Below are positions 50,685 to 58,838 of a DNA stretch of 64,000 bases, piece after piece. The notes beneath the pieces are model-generated. The model worked only from the letters and a program-made list of their open reading frames with translations, did not search any database and was not told the origin of the DNA. Position numbers and translations under genes: made by a program. The DNA is taken from assembly GCF_007666205.1 (NCBI RefSeq), contig NZ_VDOR01000006.1:1-64000 (forward strand). The letters run 5' to 3'. Origin of the DNA: Kocuria palustris (lineage in GTDB: Bacteria; Actinomycetota; Actinomycetes; Actinomycetales; Micrococcaceae). Each line of letters starts with the position of its first letter. Within the stretch, counting starts at the first letter, position 1.

Positions 50685-51701
50685 TCAGGAGGAGTAGCCC
50701 ATGGGATTGGCCTTCTGCCAGTTCCAGTGATCGCGGCACATGGTGTCCATGTCGCGGTCGGCGGACCAGCCCAGATCGGCCAGCGCCGAGGCCGGGTCGG
50801 CGTAGTTGACGGCGACGTCGCCGGGGCGGCGCTCGACGATCTCGTACGGGATCTCGACGCCGGAGGCTCGCTCGAAGGCCTCGCGGACCTCGAGCACCGA
50901 GTAGCCGCGGCCGGTGCCGAGGTTCCAGACCTTCGCACCGCCGCTGCGGGCAAGCCATTCGAGGGCGCGGACGTGGCCGTCGGCCAGGTCGACCACGTGG
51001 ATGTAGTCGCGCACGCCCGTGCCGTCGGGGGTGGGGTAGTCCCCGCCGAAGACCTTCAGCTTCTCCCGGCGCCCCACCGCGACCTGGGCCACGAACGGCA
51101 TCAGGTTGTTGGGGATCCCCGTCGGGTCCTCGCCGATGATCCCGGACTCGTGCGCGCCCACCGGGTTGAAGTAGCGCAGCAGCGCCACGTTCCAGCGGTC
51201 GTCCGAGGCCGCGATGTCGGCCAGGATGTCCTCGATCTGCTCCTTGGTGCGCCCGTACGGGTTGGTGGCGTCCTTCTCGACCTTCTCGGTCAGCGGCATG
51301 GTCTCGACGTCGCCGTAGACGGTGGCCGAGGAGGAGAAGACGATCGTGCGGCAGCCGGCGTCCTCCATGGCGTGCAGCAGGTTCAGCGTGCCGCCCACGT
51401 TGTTGGTGTAGTACCACAGCGGCTTCTCGCCGGACTCGCCCACCGCCTTGAGACCGGCGAAGTGGATCACGGCCTCGGGCGCCCACTGCTCGAAGACGCG
51501 GCGCAGGCCGGGCTGGTCGAGCAGGTCGATCTCCTCGAAGCCCAGGACCTCGCGCCCGGCGAGCTGCTGGACCCGCTCGAGGCTGACCTTCGAGGAGTTC
51601 GCCAGGTTGTCGAGCACGACGACGTCGTGCCCGGCCTCGAGCAGGGCCAGGACGGTGTGCGAGCCGATGTAGCCGGTGCCGCCGGTGACAAGGATGCGCA
51701 T
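50685..51701 (-). CDS. galE: UDP-glucose 4-epimerase
   Basis: A 338-residue NAD-dependent SDR-family epimerase interconverting UDP-glucose and UDP-galactose for cell-wall polysaccharides. The N-terminal VTGGTGYIGSHT binds NAD, the catalytic Tyr-x-x-x-Lys is in NPYGRTKEQIEDIL, and the Ser-rich VFSSSATVYG is typical of GalE. Length matches the family. It lies downstream of dapD on the same strand, with a terminator hairpin in the gap, so separate transcription is likely. Confidence 0.95.
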   Translation of the reverse strand: MRILVTGGTGYIGSHTVLALLEAGHDVVVLDNLANSSKVSLERVQQLAGREVLGFEEIDLLDQPGLRRVFEQWAPEAVIHFAGLKAVGESGEKPLWYYTNNVGGTLNLLHAMEDAGCRTIVFSSSATVYGDVETMPLTEKVEKDATNPYGRTKEQIEDILADIAASDDRWNVALLRYFNPVGAHESGIIGEDPTGIPNNLMPFVAQVAVGRREKLKVFGGDYPTPDGTGVRDYIHVVDLADGHVRALEWLARSGGAKVWNLGTGRGYSVLEVREAFERASGVEIPYEIVERRPGDVAVNYADPASALADLGWSADRDMDTMCRDHWNWQKANPMGYSS

Positions 51702-51766
51702 GGGGACAGATCTCCTCTGCTGGAAGCGGGACGCGCCCGGCCCCCGATGGCCGCGGACGCGCCGGT

Positions 51767-51795
51767 GCGGGAGGGGCCGGTTCGGTCCCTCCCGC
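51767..51795 (-). terminator. Hairpin downstream of dapD
   Basis: GCGGGAGGGGCC and GGTCCCTCCCGC form a 12-bp stem with one wobble pair and a 5-nt loop in the 99-bp gap between dapD and galE. Confidence 0.75.
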
Positions 51796-51800
51796 GCGGG

Positions 51801-52781
51801 TCAGTTCTTGTGGAGCGCGTCGTTGAGCTCGACGGTGCGCCCGCCCCGGGGCAGCGCCTCGACGGCGCCGGTCGTCGAGTTGCGGCGGAAGAGCAGGTTG
51901 GAGACGCCCGAGAGGTCCAGGGCCTTGACGGCCTGCGCCTGCTCGGCGCTGTCCTGCTGGACCAGCACCCGCGTGCCGGCGGTGAGGTAGAGGCCGGCCT
52001 CGACGATGCAGTCGTCGCCCAGGGAGATGCCCACGCCGGCATTGGCGCCGAGCAGGACGCGCTCGCCCAGGCTGATGCGCTGCTTGCCGCCTCCGGAGAG
52101 CGTGCCCATGATCGAGGCGCCGCCGCCCAGATCGGTGTGATCGCCCACCACGACCCCGGCGGAGATGCGGCCCTCGACCATCGCCGAGCCGAGCGTGCCG
52201 GCGTTGAAGTTCACGAAGCCCTCGTGCATGACCGTCGTGCCCTCGGCCAGGTGTGCGCCCAGGCGGACGCGGTCGGCATCGCCGATCCGCACGCCCGAGG
52301 GCACCACGTAGTCGACCATGCGGGGGAACTTGTCCACCGAGAGCACGGAGACGTGGCCGGTCGAGCGCATGCGCAGGCGCGCGGTGTTCAGCTCCTCGGC
52401 CAGCACGGGGCCGCGATCGGTCCAGGCCACGTTGGCCAGCAGTCCGAACACCCCGTCCAGGTTGATGGAGTTCGGCCGGACCAGGCGGCGGGAGAGCAGG
52501 TGCAGGCGCAGGTAGACGTCGGCGGCATCGACCGGAGCGGCGTCCAGGTCGATCACGCGGTCCACGACCTCGACCGTGACATTGCGATCGGCGTCCGGCA
52601 GCGCGGCTCGGCGCAGATCGCCGTCGAGGGACCGGTCGGGCTCCTGGTCGAGGACGGGGGCGGGGTACCAGACGTCCAGGACCGTCCCGGCCCGGGGGCC
52701 GTCGGCGACGACGCTGGCGAGCCCGATGCCCGCTGCGCGGCGGGACGGTGCGGGGCTGGATGCGGTGGAGTCGGAAGTCAT
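51801..52781 (-). CDS. dapD: Tetrahydrodipicolinate N-succinyltransferase, actinobacterial type
   Basis: A 326-residue left-handed beta-helix acyltransferase that adds succinyl groups to tetrahydrodipicolinate in lysine and diaminopimelate synthesis. Hexapeptide-type repeats occupy the C-terminal half ([37 protein letters not shown], in register of six). The N-terminal domain and the 320-residue length match the actinobacterial DapD subclass. Start at 52781 (MTSDS) because TAGGAT at 52789-52794 lies 7 bases upstream; an ATG at 52790 would fall inside that hexamer. It is divergent from dapE. Confidence 0.92.
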   Translation of the reverse strand: MTSDSTASSPAPSRRAAGIGLASVVADGPRAGTVLDVWYPAPVLDQEPDRSLDGDLRRAALPDADRNVTVEVVDRVIDLDAAPVDAADVYLRLHLLSRRLVRPNSINLDGVFGLLANVAWTDRGPVLAEELNTARLRMRSTGHVSVLSVDKFPRMVDYVVPSGVRIGDADRVRLGAHLAEGTTVMHEGFVNFNAGTLGSAMVEGRISAGVVVGDHTDLGGGASIMGTLSGGGKQRISLGERVLLGANAGVGISLGDDCIVEAGLYLTAGTRVLVQQDSAEQAQAVKALDLSGVSNLLFRRNSTTGAVEALPRGGRTVELNDALHKN

Positions 52782-52833
52782 GGGCTCCATCCTACGGATC
52801 CGGCCGCTCGATCGGGGTGGATAGGGTGGCCGC
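52782..52833. promoter_or_regulatory. Compact divergent promoter for dapD and dapE
   Basis: Both genes appear leaderless: TAGGAT on the minus strand ends 7 bases before dapD, and TAGGGT (52822-52827) on the plus strand ends 6 bases before dapE. The two promoters must overlap within 52 bp, so they probably interfere with each other. Confidence 0.6.
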
Positions 52834-53973
52834 ATGCCGAGTCCCCAGCACCCTGCCGACGAGCCCGCCCCCGCCCTGGACCTCAGCGCGGATCCCGCGC
52901 AGCTGACCGCCGCCCTCATCGACGTCGAGTCGGTCTCGGATCACGAGACCCGGCTGGCCGATCTGGTCGAGGACGCCCTGCGGGGGCTGGATCATCTGAG
53001 CGTGCACCGCGACGGGGACGCGATCGTGGCCCGCACCGAGCTCGGCCGGCCCGAGCGCGTCGTCCTGGCCGGCCACCTGGACACCGTGCCGCTGCCGAGC
53101 ATCGACGGGGCGCGGGGCACGGTGCCGTCGTCGTGGACGGGATCGGACGACGACGGCGATCTGACCCTCTGGGGGCGCGGGGCGACCGACATGAAGGGCG
53201 GCGTCGCGGTCCAGCTCGGGCTCGCCGCGCAGCTGACGCGGCCCGCGCGCGACATCACCTACGTCTTCTACGACCACGAGGAGGTCGACTCCGCGGCCTC
53301 GGGCCTGGGCCGCCTCGAGCGCAGCGTCCCCGAGCTGCTCGAGGCGGACTTCGCGGTCCTGCTCGAGCCCACGGACGGCACGGTCGAGGGCGGCTGCAAC
53401 GGCACCCTGCGGTTCGTGATCGCCCCGCAGGGACTGGCGGCCCACTCCGGGCGGGCGTGGCGCGGCGACAACGCGATCCACAAGCTCGCCGACGTCCTGG
53501 CGGTCCTGGCCGAGCACGAGCCCGCGACGATCGAGGTCGAGGGCCTCGAGTACCGCGAGGGCCTGAACGCGATCCGGATCGGCGGAGGGACGGCGGGCAA
53601 CGTCATCCCGGATGCGGCCTCGATCGAGATCAACTACCGCTTCGCCCCGGACAAGAGCCTCGAAGAGGCCCAGCAGCGCTGCCGCGACCTGTTCCCGGGC
53701 CACGAGCTCGAGTTCGTGGACCTCTCCGCGGCCGCCCGCCCGGGCCTCGACCGAGCCGCCGCCGCGGACTTCGTGGCAGCCGTCGGCCAGGAGCCCAAGC
53801 CCAAGTACGGCTGGACCGACGTCGCCCGCTTCTCCGCGATGGGGGTGCCGGCCGTCAACTTCGGGCCCGGGGACGCGCTGCTGGCGCACACCGACGACGA
53901 GCACGTCAGCGCCGCGGCGATCCGCGAGTGCCGCCGCGTCCTGCTGAGCTGGCTGAGCCAGGACATAGCCTAG
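52834..53973 (+). CDS. dapE: Succinyl-diaminopimelate desuccinylase
   Basis: A 379-residue M20-family di-zinc peptidase that releases succinate from N-succinyl-L,L-diaminopimelate. The metal motifs are [19 protein letters not shown], and YDHEEVDS with the catalytic Glu-Glu pair. A dimerisation lid domain lies between about residues 185 and 290. Assignment is supported by the neighbouring dapD and nearby dapC. The start at 52834 is fixed by the -10 hexamer 6 bases upstream. It is followed by the LOG-family gene. Confidence 0.94.
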   Translation: MPSPQHPADEPAPALDLSADPAQLTAALIDVESVSDHETRLADLVEDALRGLDHLSVHRDGDAIVARTELGRPERVVLAGHLDTVPLPSIDGARGTVPSSWTGSDDDGDLTLWGRGATDMKGGVAVQLGLAAQLTRPARDITYVFYDHEEVDSAASGLGRLERSVPELLEADFAVLLEPTDGTVEGGCNGTLRFVIAPQGLAAHSGRAWRGDNAIHKLADVLAVLAEHEPATIEVEGLEYREGLNAIRIGGGTAGNVIPDAASIEINYRFAPDKSLEEAQQRCRDLFPGHELEFVDLSAAARPGLDRAAAADFVAAVGQEPKPKYGWTDVARFSAMGVPAVNFGPGDALLAHTDDEHVSAAAIRECRRVLLSWLSQDIA

Positions 53974-53977
53974 GCGC

Positions 53978-54925
53978 ATGACTGCCAGCGACCCCCGCGC
54001 ATCGACCCCCGACGAGCCCGGCAGCGACCTGCCGGGCGACGAGCTGCCCGCCGCCCCTGCGGCGCATCGCCCGGCGCGCGCCTCGCGGTTCAAGGGCCCG
54101 ATCGTGCTGCGGGGCCGGGAGACCGCCCGCCGCACCTCGGATCAGCGGCTGCTCGAGCACTGGTCGGCGGAGGCGGTCGGGCACGACGCCGACTTCACCC
54201 GCACCGACCCCTGGCGGATCCTGCGGATCCAGTCGGAGTTCGTCGACGGCTTCGACACCCTGGCGCGCCTGGGGCCGGCCGTGACCGTGTTCGGCTCGGC
54301 CCGCATCCCCGAAGGCGCCGCGGACTACGAGCTGGGCCGCGAGGTCGGCCGCCGTCTGGGCCGGGCCGGCTACACCGTCATCACGGGCGGCGGCCCCGGG
54401 ATCATGGAGGCCGCCAACCGCGGGGCCCACGACGTCGAGGCCCCGTCCGTGGGGCTGGGCATCGAGCTGCCGCACGAGCAGAGCCTGAACCCGTACATCG
54501 ACCTGGGCATCAACTTCCGCTACTTCTTCGTGCGCAAGACGATGTTCGCCAAGTACAGCCACGGCTTCATCGCGCTGCCGGGCGGCTTCGGCACGATGGA
54601 CGAGCTCTTCGAGTGCCTGACGCTCGTGCAGACGGGGAAGATGACGCGCTTCCCCGTGGTGCTCATGGGCGTCGGGTTCTGGACCCCGCTGCTCGAGTGG
54701 ATCCGCGGCTCCCTCGTGGAGCAGGGGATGATCTCGCCCGGGGACCCCGATCTGATGCACCTGACCGACTCCGCGGAGGAGGCCGTGCGGATCATGCGCG
54801 ATGCCCACGACCGCTACAACCGCGAGGCGCAGCACCGCGCCGATCTGGGCGGCTACGACGCCGACCTGGACTCGGACGGGCGATACGGCGCGGGCGGGGA
54901 GCACGACCGGGGGGATCTGCGGTGA
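53978..54925 (+). CDS. LOG-family nucleotide phosphoribohydrolase-like protein
   Basis: A 315-residue TIGR00730/LOG-family Rossmann-fold protein. The motif PGGFGTMDELFE with the family's PGGxGTxxE signature, and the GGGPGIMEAANRGA nucleotide-binding loop, are intact. Relatives release the base from nucleoside monophosphates such as cytokinin precursors. An N-terminal extension of about 85 residues is disordered. TAGCCT (53966-53971) lies 6 bases before the ATG. The end overlaps the next gene by four bases. Confidence 0.9.
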   Translation: MTASDPRASTPDEPGSDLPGDELPAAPAAHRPARASRFKGPIVLRGRETARRTSDQRLLEHWSAEAVGHDADFTRTDPWRILRIQSEFVDGFDTLARLGPAVTVFGSARIPEGAADYELGREVGRRLGRAGYTVITGGGPGIMEAANRGAHDVEAPSVGLGIELPHEQSLNPYIDLGINFRYFFVRKTMFAKYSHGFIALPGGFGTMDELFECLTLVQTGKMTRFPVVLMGVGFWTPLLEWIRGSLVEQGMISPGDPDLMHLTDSAEEAVRIMRDAHDRYNREAQHRADLGGYDADLDSDGRYGAGGEHDRGDLR

Positions 54926-55155
54926 GCGCACCCGCCGCGGTGCTGCTCGTGTGCGCGCTGCTGGCGGCCTGCGGCACGGCCGCGGCCGTCGTGCTGATGC
55001 CGCCGCCGCAGGACGTCGGCGCCGAGCGCGAGGCGGACGGCACGAGGCCGGCGCTGCGCCCCCGGACCCCGTGGATGCGGGCCGGCTGGTCCTCCGGAGC
55101 GCCCCCGCGCCTCGAGCCGCCCCGGGCCGACGACGCACCAGGGACCGACCGGTGA
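54922..55155 (+). CDS. Small membrane or lipoprotein-like protein, unrecognised
   Basis: A 77-residue protein with one hydrophobic N-terminal segment (VSAPAAVLLVCALLAACG...), which contains an LAAC sequence resembling a lipobox but lacks the positive charges of a normal signal peptide, and a basic, Pro/Arg-rich tail. It overlaps the LOG gene at its start and the glycosyltransferase gene at its end, both by four bases, so it is translated as part of that operon. Function unknown. Confidence 0.6.
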   Translation: MSAPAAVLLVCALLAACGTAAAVVLMPPPQDVGAEREADGTRPALRPRTPWMRAGWSSGAPPRLEPPRADDAPGTDR

Positions 55156-56435
55156 GCCAGGCGGCCGGGTTCCCGGCCGGCGACGCCGCACCGGGCCGGG
55201 AGATCGCCTCGACCCGCGTGCACGCCGCCCTGGGCCGCGGCGCCAGCGCCGCGAGCGCCTGGCTGGGCGATCGGCCCCTGTGGCTGCAGGCGCTGCTGAT
55301 CTGGGCGATCGCCCGGCTGTGGTCGGCGCTCGTGCTCGTCGTGGTCGACCGCCAGGCCCCGGACGGGCCCTGGGGGGAGACCCCGCTGGGCTACTTCGGC
55401 ACCGCCTCGATCTGGGACGGCACCTGGTACGAGCAGATCCACGACGAGGGCTACCCGGGGCGGATCCCCCGGGACCCCGACGGCGCGGTCCAGGAGAACG
55501 CGTGGGCCTTCCACCCGCTGTTCCCGCTGGTGGTCCGGGGGCTGACCGCGCTCACCGGGGCCCCCTGGACCGTGGCCGCCCCGCTGGTCGCGCTGCTGGC
55601 GGGCTTCGGCGCGGCGGTGGCCGTCGCGGCGCTCTTCCAGCGCCTCGCCGGGCCGCGCGACGCCGTGTGGGCCCTGGCGCTCGTGGCGTTCTGCGCGGTC
55701 TCCCCGGTGCTGCAGACCGCCTACGCCGAATCGCTGCACCTGGCCCTGCTGGCCCTGGCGCTGCTGCTGATCCTGCAGGGGCGGGCCGTCGCCGCGATGC
55801 CCGTCGTCCTGCTGATGTGCCTGACCCGCCCGGCCGGCGTCCCGTTCGCCGCCGCGCTCGGGATCGCCTGGGCCGTGCGGGCCCTCCCGCGGCTGCGCGA
55901 GCACGGCCCCCGCCGCCTCCCGGCCCTTCTCGACCGCTGGTTCTGGCTCGCCGTGTGGGCCTGCGCCTGCGCCCTGGCCTGGCCGGCGATCGCCTGGGCG
56001 GCCACCGGGGAGATGACGGCCTACACCGAAACCGAGACGGCGTGGCGCGGCGGCGGCCTGGTGCCCGTCGAGCCGTGGCTGCAGCTGGGCGCCCGGCTGC
56101 TCGGGCAGGGCTGGGGCTGGCTCTTCGCGGCCGTGCTGATCGCGGTCGCCGCGCTGCTGCTGGGCACGCGGGTCGTGCGCCGCACGCTGCCGCAGGGCGT
56201 GCGGCTGTGGGCCGGCGCCTACGCCGTCTACCTCCTGCTGTTCCTGCATCCGCAGTCCTCCACGCTGCGGCTGCTGCTGCCGCTGTTCGTCGTGGCGCTT
56301 CCCCTGACGGCCGTGAGCGAGTCGCGGGCCTACCGGTGGACCCTGCTCGTCGTCGGCGCTCTGTCGCAGCTCGTGTGGGTCGGCGTGCTGTGGCAGTGGT
56401 CCCCGCTGCCGCAGGGCGGCGACTACCCGCCGTGA
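55152..56435 (+). CDS. PIG-V-like integral membrane glycosyltransferase
   Basis: A 427-residue membrane protein with about 10 helices. The first extracytoplasmic loop has WDGTWYEQIHDEGYPG and a later FHPLFPLVVRGL, the combination seen in PIG-V/mannosyltransferase-type GT-C enzymes that use polyprenyl-phosphate sugars. The substrate is unknown; a role in cell-wall polysaccharide or lipoglycan mannosylation is inferred. The GTG at 55152 overlaps the preceding stop. It ends about 100 bases before DUF3117. Confidence 0.75.
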   Translation: MSQAAGFPAGDAAPGREIASTRVHAALGRGASAASAWLGDRPLWLQALLIWAIARLWSALVLVVVDRQAPDGPWGETPLGYFGTASIWDGTWYEQIHDEGYPGRIPRDPDGAVQENAWAFHPLFPLVVRGLTALTGAPWTVAAPLVALLAGFGAAVAVAALFQRLAGPRDAVWALALVAFCAVSPVLQTAYAESLHLALLALALLLILQGRAVAAMPVVLLMCLTRPAGVPFAAALGIAWAVRALPRLREHGPRRLPALLDRWFWLAVWACACALAWPAIAWAATGEMTAYTETETAWRGGGLVPVEPWLQLGARLLGQGWGWLFAAVLIAVAALLLGTRVVRRTLPQGVRLWAGAYAVYLLLFLHPQSSTLRLLLPLFVVALPLTAVSESRAYRWTLLVVGALSQLVWVGVLWQWSPLPQGGDYPP

Positions 56436-56493
56436 CCGGCTGCGCTTGAGGCCGCTCCGCTCAGGGTCGCCTCAGCCCGTGTGACGCATCCGA

Positions 56494-56499
56494 TATACT
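56494..56499 (+). promoter_or_regulatory. Candidate -10 of the DUF3117 gene
   Basis: TATACT, close to the sigma-70-type -10 consensus, lies 40 bases before the ATG. The -35 is unclear. Confidence 0.5.
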
Positions 56500-56539
56500 G
56501 GCTCCCGAAACGACGTCCGAAGAACAGGAGATGAGTTCC

Positions 56540-56707
56540 ATGGCGGCTATGAAGCCCAGGACCGGTGATGGTCCTATGGAGGTCACCAAGGAGGGGCGCA
56601 GCCTCATCATGCGAGTCCCTCTGGAGGGCGGCGGCCGCCTCGTCGTCGAGCTCAAGCCCGATGAGGTCGCGGAGCTGAAGGGCTGCCTCGAGGGCGTCTC
56701 CGTCTGA
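56540..56707 (+). CDS. DUF3117-family small protein
   Basis: A 55-residue protein conserved across actinobacteria (MAAMKPRTGDGPMEVTKEGR start, EGGGRLVVELKPDEVAEL core). Small beta-rich fold, function unknown. AGGAG lies 9 bases before the ATG at 56540; an in-frame ATG at 56531 is possible but too close to the Shine-Dalgarno. It is too short to be found by length alone but matches the family well, and has its own promoter and terminator. Confidence 0.92.
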   Translation: MAAMKPRTGDGPMEVTKEGRSLIMRVPLEGGGRLVVELKPDEVAELKGCLEGVSV

Positions 56708-56727
56708 GGCCGGCTCACCCCGCGCGC

Positions 56728-56760
56728 AGGGCCCCGCACCGCTGCCGGTGCCGGGGCCCT
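56728..56760 (+). terminator. Terminator of DUF3117
   Basis: AGGGCCCCG and CGGGGCCCT, extended by CACCG/CGGTG with one bulged C, form a 14-bp stem around a short loop 21 bases after the stop. It also serves the convergent O-methyltransferase gene. Confidence 0.8.
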
Positions 56761-56798
56761 TCGCGTGTCTGCCCCGCCCGGGAGAGGGGGGCAGGGGA

Positions 56799-57431
56799 TC
56801 AGCGGCGCACGGCCACGAGCATTCCGGCGCCGGGGGTGAGCACCGTGCTCACGAACCGCTCGTCCTCCCGGAGCATCCGGTGGATCTCGCGGTGGATGCG
56901 GGTCGAGTCCTCGCGCTCCACGGGATTCGGCACGCGGTCCTGATCGAGGGCGTCGTGGACGATCAGCGTGCCGCCCGTGCGCAGCAGGCGCACGGCCTCG
57001 TCCACGTAGAGCAGGGTGTTGGACGGCTCGGCGTCCAGCAGGACCAGGTCGTAGGAGCCAGCGCTGAGCCGGGGCAGCACGAGCGACGCGCGGCCGGAGA
57101 TCGTGCGCACGCGCCGGCCCTCGGCGCCGACCTCGCGGAAGGTCTCCCGGGCTGCGCGCAGCGCGCGGATGTCGGTGTCGATCGTGGTGAGCACGGAGTC
57201 CCGCGGCATGCCGCGCAGCAGGGCGGCCCCGGACACGCCGGCGCCGGTGCCGACCTCGACGGCCGCGCGGGGCTGGACCGCCGCGGCGAGGACCGTGAGG
57301 GTCGCGGCGACCGCCGGGGTCACGGGGCGCAGGCGCAGGGCCATCGACCGCTCGCGGGCCCGCAGCAGGACGTCGTCCTCCCGCGGGTAGGCCTCGGCGT
57401 AGGCCCAGCTGGTCGCCTTGCCGCTGCTCAT
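56799..57431 (-). CDS. SAM-dependent O-methyltransferase (Rv1220c-like)
   Basis: A 210-residue class I methyltransferase of the catechol-O-methyltransferase-like family. Motif I is AVEVGTGAGVSGAALL, followed by LTTIDTD and YDLVLLDAEPSN. Position next to tatB parallels the methyltransferase near sigE-tatB in Mycobacterium (recalled). Substrate unknown. The ATG at 57431 (MSSGKATSWAYAEAYP) is chosen; the longer frame to 57551 has no ribosome site. Confidence 0.85.
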   Translation of the reverse strand: MSSGKATSWAYAEAYPREDDVLLRARERSMALRLRPVTPAVAATLTVLAAAVQPRAAVEVGTGAGVSGAALLRGMPRDSVLTTIDTDIRALRAARETFREVGAEGRRVRTISGRASLVLPRLSAGSYDLVLLDAEPSNTLLYVDEAVRLLRTGGTLIVHDALDQDRVPNPVEREDSTRIHREIHRMLREDERFVSTVLTPGAGMLVAVRR

Positions 57432-57500
57432 CCGCGCCCCGCCTCTCCGATCGTCCGTCGCTCCCGCTGCCTGCCCGCTCGCGGCGCCGGCCGGCTGCGG

Positions 57501-57542
57501 GGGTCGGCAGGCCGACCCGACGGGCTGAGTGCGCAGTGCACT
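57501..57542. promoter_or_regulatory. Inverted repeats in the divergent region upstream of the tatB cluster
   Basis: GGGTCGGC-AG-GCCGACCC (57501-57518, perfect) and AGTGC-GCAGT-GCACT (57528-57542) lie side by side in the 227-bp gap between divergent genes. The first may form an RNA hairpin; the second is operator-like. Confidence 0.4.
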
Positions 57543-57658
57543 GGCGGACATCCTACCCGTCGCCGGCGAACGGGCCCTGCGTCCAGGACCCGCTCAGGTC
57601 CGTGGCCGAGCATGGCTGCGCATCGTCTGCACTCGCATCGCCGGCAGGAGGGTCGACC

Positions 57659-58339
57659 GTGGGCTCCACCGCGCTGCCGAGCTTCGTGTCCCGGGCCCGG
57701 CTCGTCTCCGTGGTCACCTCGGTGGCCGCGCTGCTGCTGCTGGGCGTCCTGCTGCTGGGCTGGTTCGCCGGCTCCCGCACCTCCTCTACGGCGGGGGCGG
57801 GCTCCGCGGCAGTGCCGGGATCGCCGTGGGCGCAGTCCTCGGGCCTGCTGCTCACCGACATCTCCGACGTGGACCTCCTGCGCTCGCAGGGGTGGACGCT
57901 GCCGCTGGCCGGGGCGCCCGGCTACGAGGTCTCCTCGCTGCGCCAGGTCACCGTGGCGGGCGAGCCCGCCGTGCGGATGACCATGAGGGACCAGCAGGGC
58001 GAGAGCTACACGCTGGTCGAGCAGCGCGGCGAGGTCGATCCGCAGCACCCGGTGGACGGGCTGGTCGGGCTGCCGTCGACGACCACGGGCCTGGACCCGG
58101 CGGCCGTGGACGGCACCCCCGTGCGGATGCGGGCGGGCAGCCCGTGGACCGCTCAGATCGTGCACGACGACGTCGTCTACACCCTGCAGGGCGACGGCTC
58201 CGCCGCGGGCATGGTCCGGCTGATCCACCACACGGAGGCCGCGGACCGGGCCACGCTGATCCCCGCTCCGGAGCGGGAGTCGACGCCGGGGGAGACCGTG
58301 GTCGACGGGTGGAAGCGCATGCTCGGGCTGGACGCGTGA
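57659..58339 (+). CDS. Membrane-anchored extracytoplasmic protein resembling the outer part of an anti-sigma factor
   Basis: A 226-residue protein with one transmembrane helix (about 14-37) and an extracytoplasmic domain (about 45-226) rich in beta strands (LSVTVAG-type pattern, LVEQRGEVDP). The topology and place directly before tatB match an RseA-like anti-sigma factor, but the cytoplasmic zinc-finger part and an adjacent sigma gene are absent. The GTG at 57659 has AGGAGG 7 bases upstream. Function unknown. Confidence 0.65.
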   Translation: MGSTALPSFVSRARLVSVVTSVAALLLLGVLLLGWFAGSRTSSTAGAGSAAVPGSPWAQSSGLLLTDISDVDLLRSQGWTLPLAGAPGYEVSSLRQVTVAGEPAVRMTMRDQQGESYTLVEQRGEVDPQHPVDGLVGLPSTTTGLDPAAVDGTPVRMRAGSPWTAQIVHDDVVYTLQGDGSAAGMVRLIHHTEAADRATLIPAPERESTPGETVVDGWKRMLGLDA

Positions 58340-58369
58340 GCCCGACACCGCCCTGCTAATGTCGAGTCC

Positions 58370-58816
58370 GTGTTCGGCATCAGCGGGCTCGAAGCCATCG
58401 TCCTCATCGTCGTGATCCTCCTCGTGGTGGGTCCCGAGCGGCTTCCCGAGTACGCCGAGAACCTGCGCGACCTCGTGAAGCGGGCCCGCCGCTATGCCAC
58501 CGGGGCCAAGGAGGATCTGCGCGAGACCCTGGGCCCGGAGATCGGCGACATCGACTGGCGCAAGCTGGACCCTCGCCAGTACGACCCCCGGACCATCGTG
58601 CGCGATGCCCTCCTGGAGGCCGATCAGGAGGACTCCGCCGAGAAGCGCCGCCGCGAGCGCGAGGAGCGGGAGGCCGCCCGCGCCCAGCGCCGCCGCGAGC
58701 GCGAGGAGGCGGAGGCCGTCTCCGGGGACGACAGCGGGGACGCACCGGCGCCGGCCCCTTCGCTCGTGCGCCTCGGCGACGGCCAGCGCGCGCCCTTCGA
58801 CCCCGAGGCGACCTGA
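58370..58816 (+). CDS. tatB: Twin-arginine translocase subunit TatB
   Basis: A 148-residue Tat-pathway membrane protein that helps export folded proteins. The N-terminal helix FGISGLEAIVLIVVILLVVGPERLP, with the GPERLPEY hinge, is typical of TatB; an amphipathic helix and a long charged coiled coil (Arg/Glu-rich, 85-115) follow. The GTG at 58370 is set by TAATGT (58357-58362) ending 7 bases upstream. tatA and tatC are not in the window. Confidence 0.93.
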   Translation: MFGISGLEAIVLIVVILLVVGPERLPEYAENLRDLVKRARRYATGAKEDLRETLGPEIGDIDWRKLDPRQYDPRTIVRDALLEADQEDSAEKRRREREEREAARAQRRREREEAEAVSGDDSGDAPAPAPSLVRLGDGQRAPFDPEAT

Positions 58817-58818
58817 GG

Positions 58819-58835
58819 CTGCCGCACCGCGGCAG
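58819..58835. terminator. Short hairpin between tatB and mrp
   Basis: CTGCCGC and GCGGCAG form a 7-bp stem around a 3-nt loop in the 22-bp gap between convergent stops. Confidence 0.5.
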
Positions 58836-58838
58836 GCG

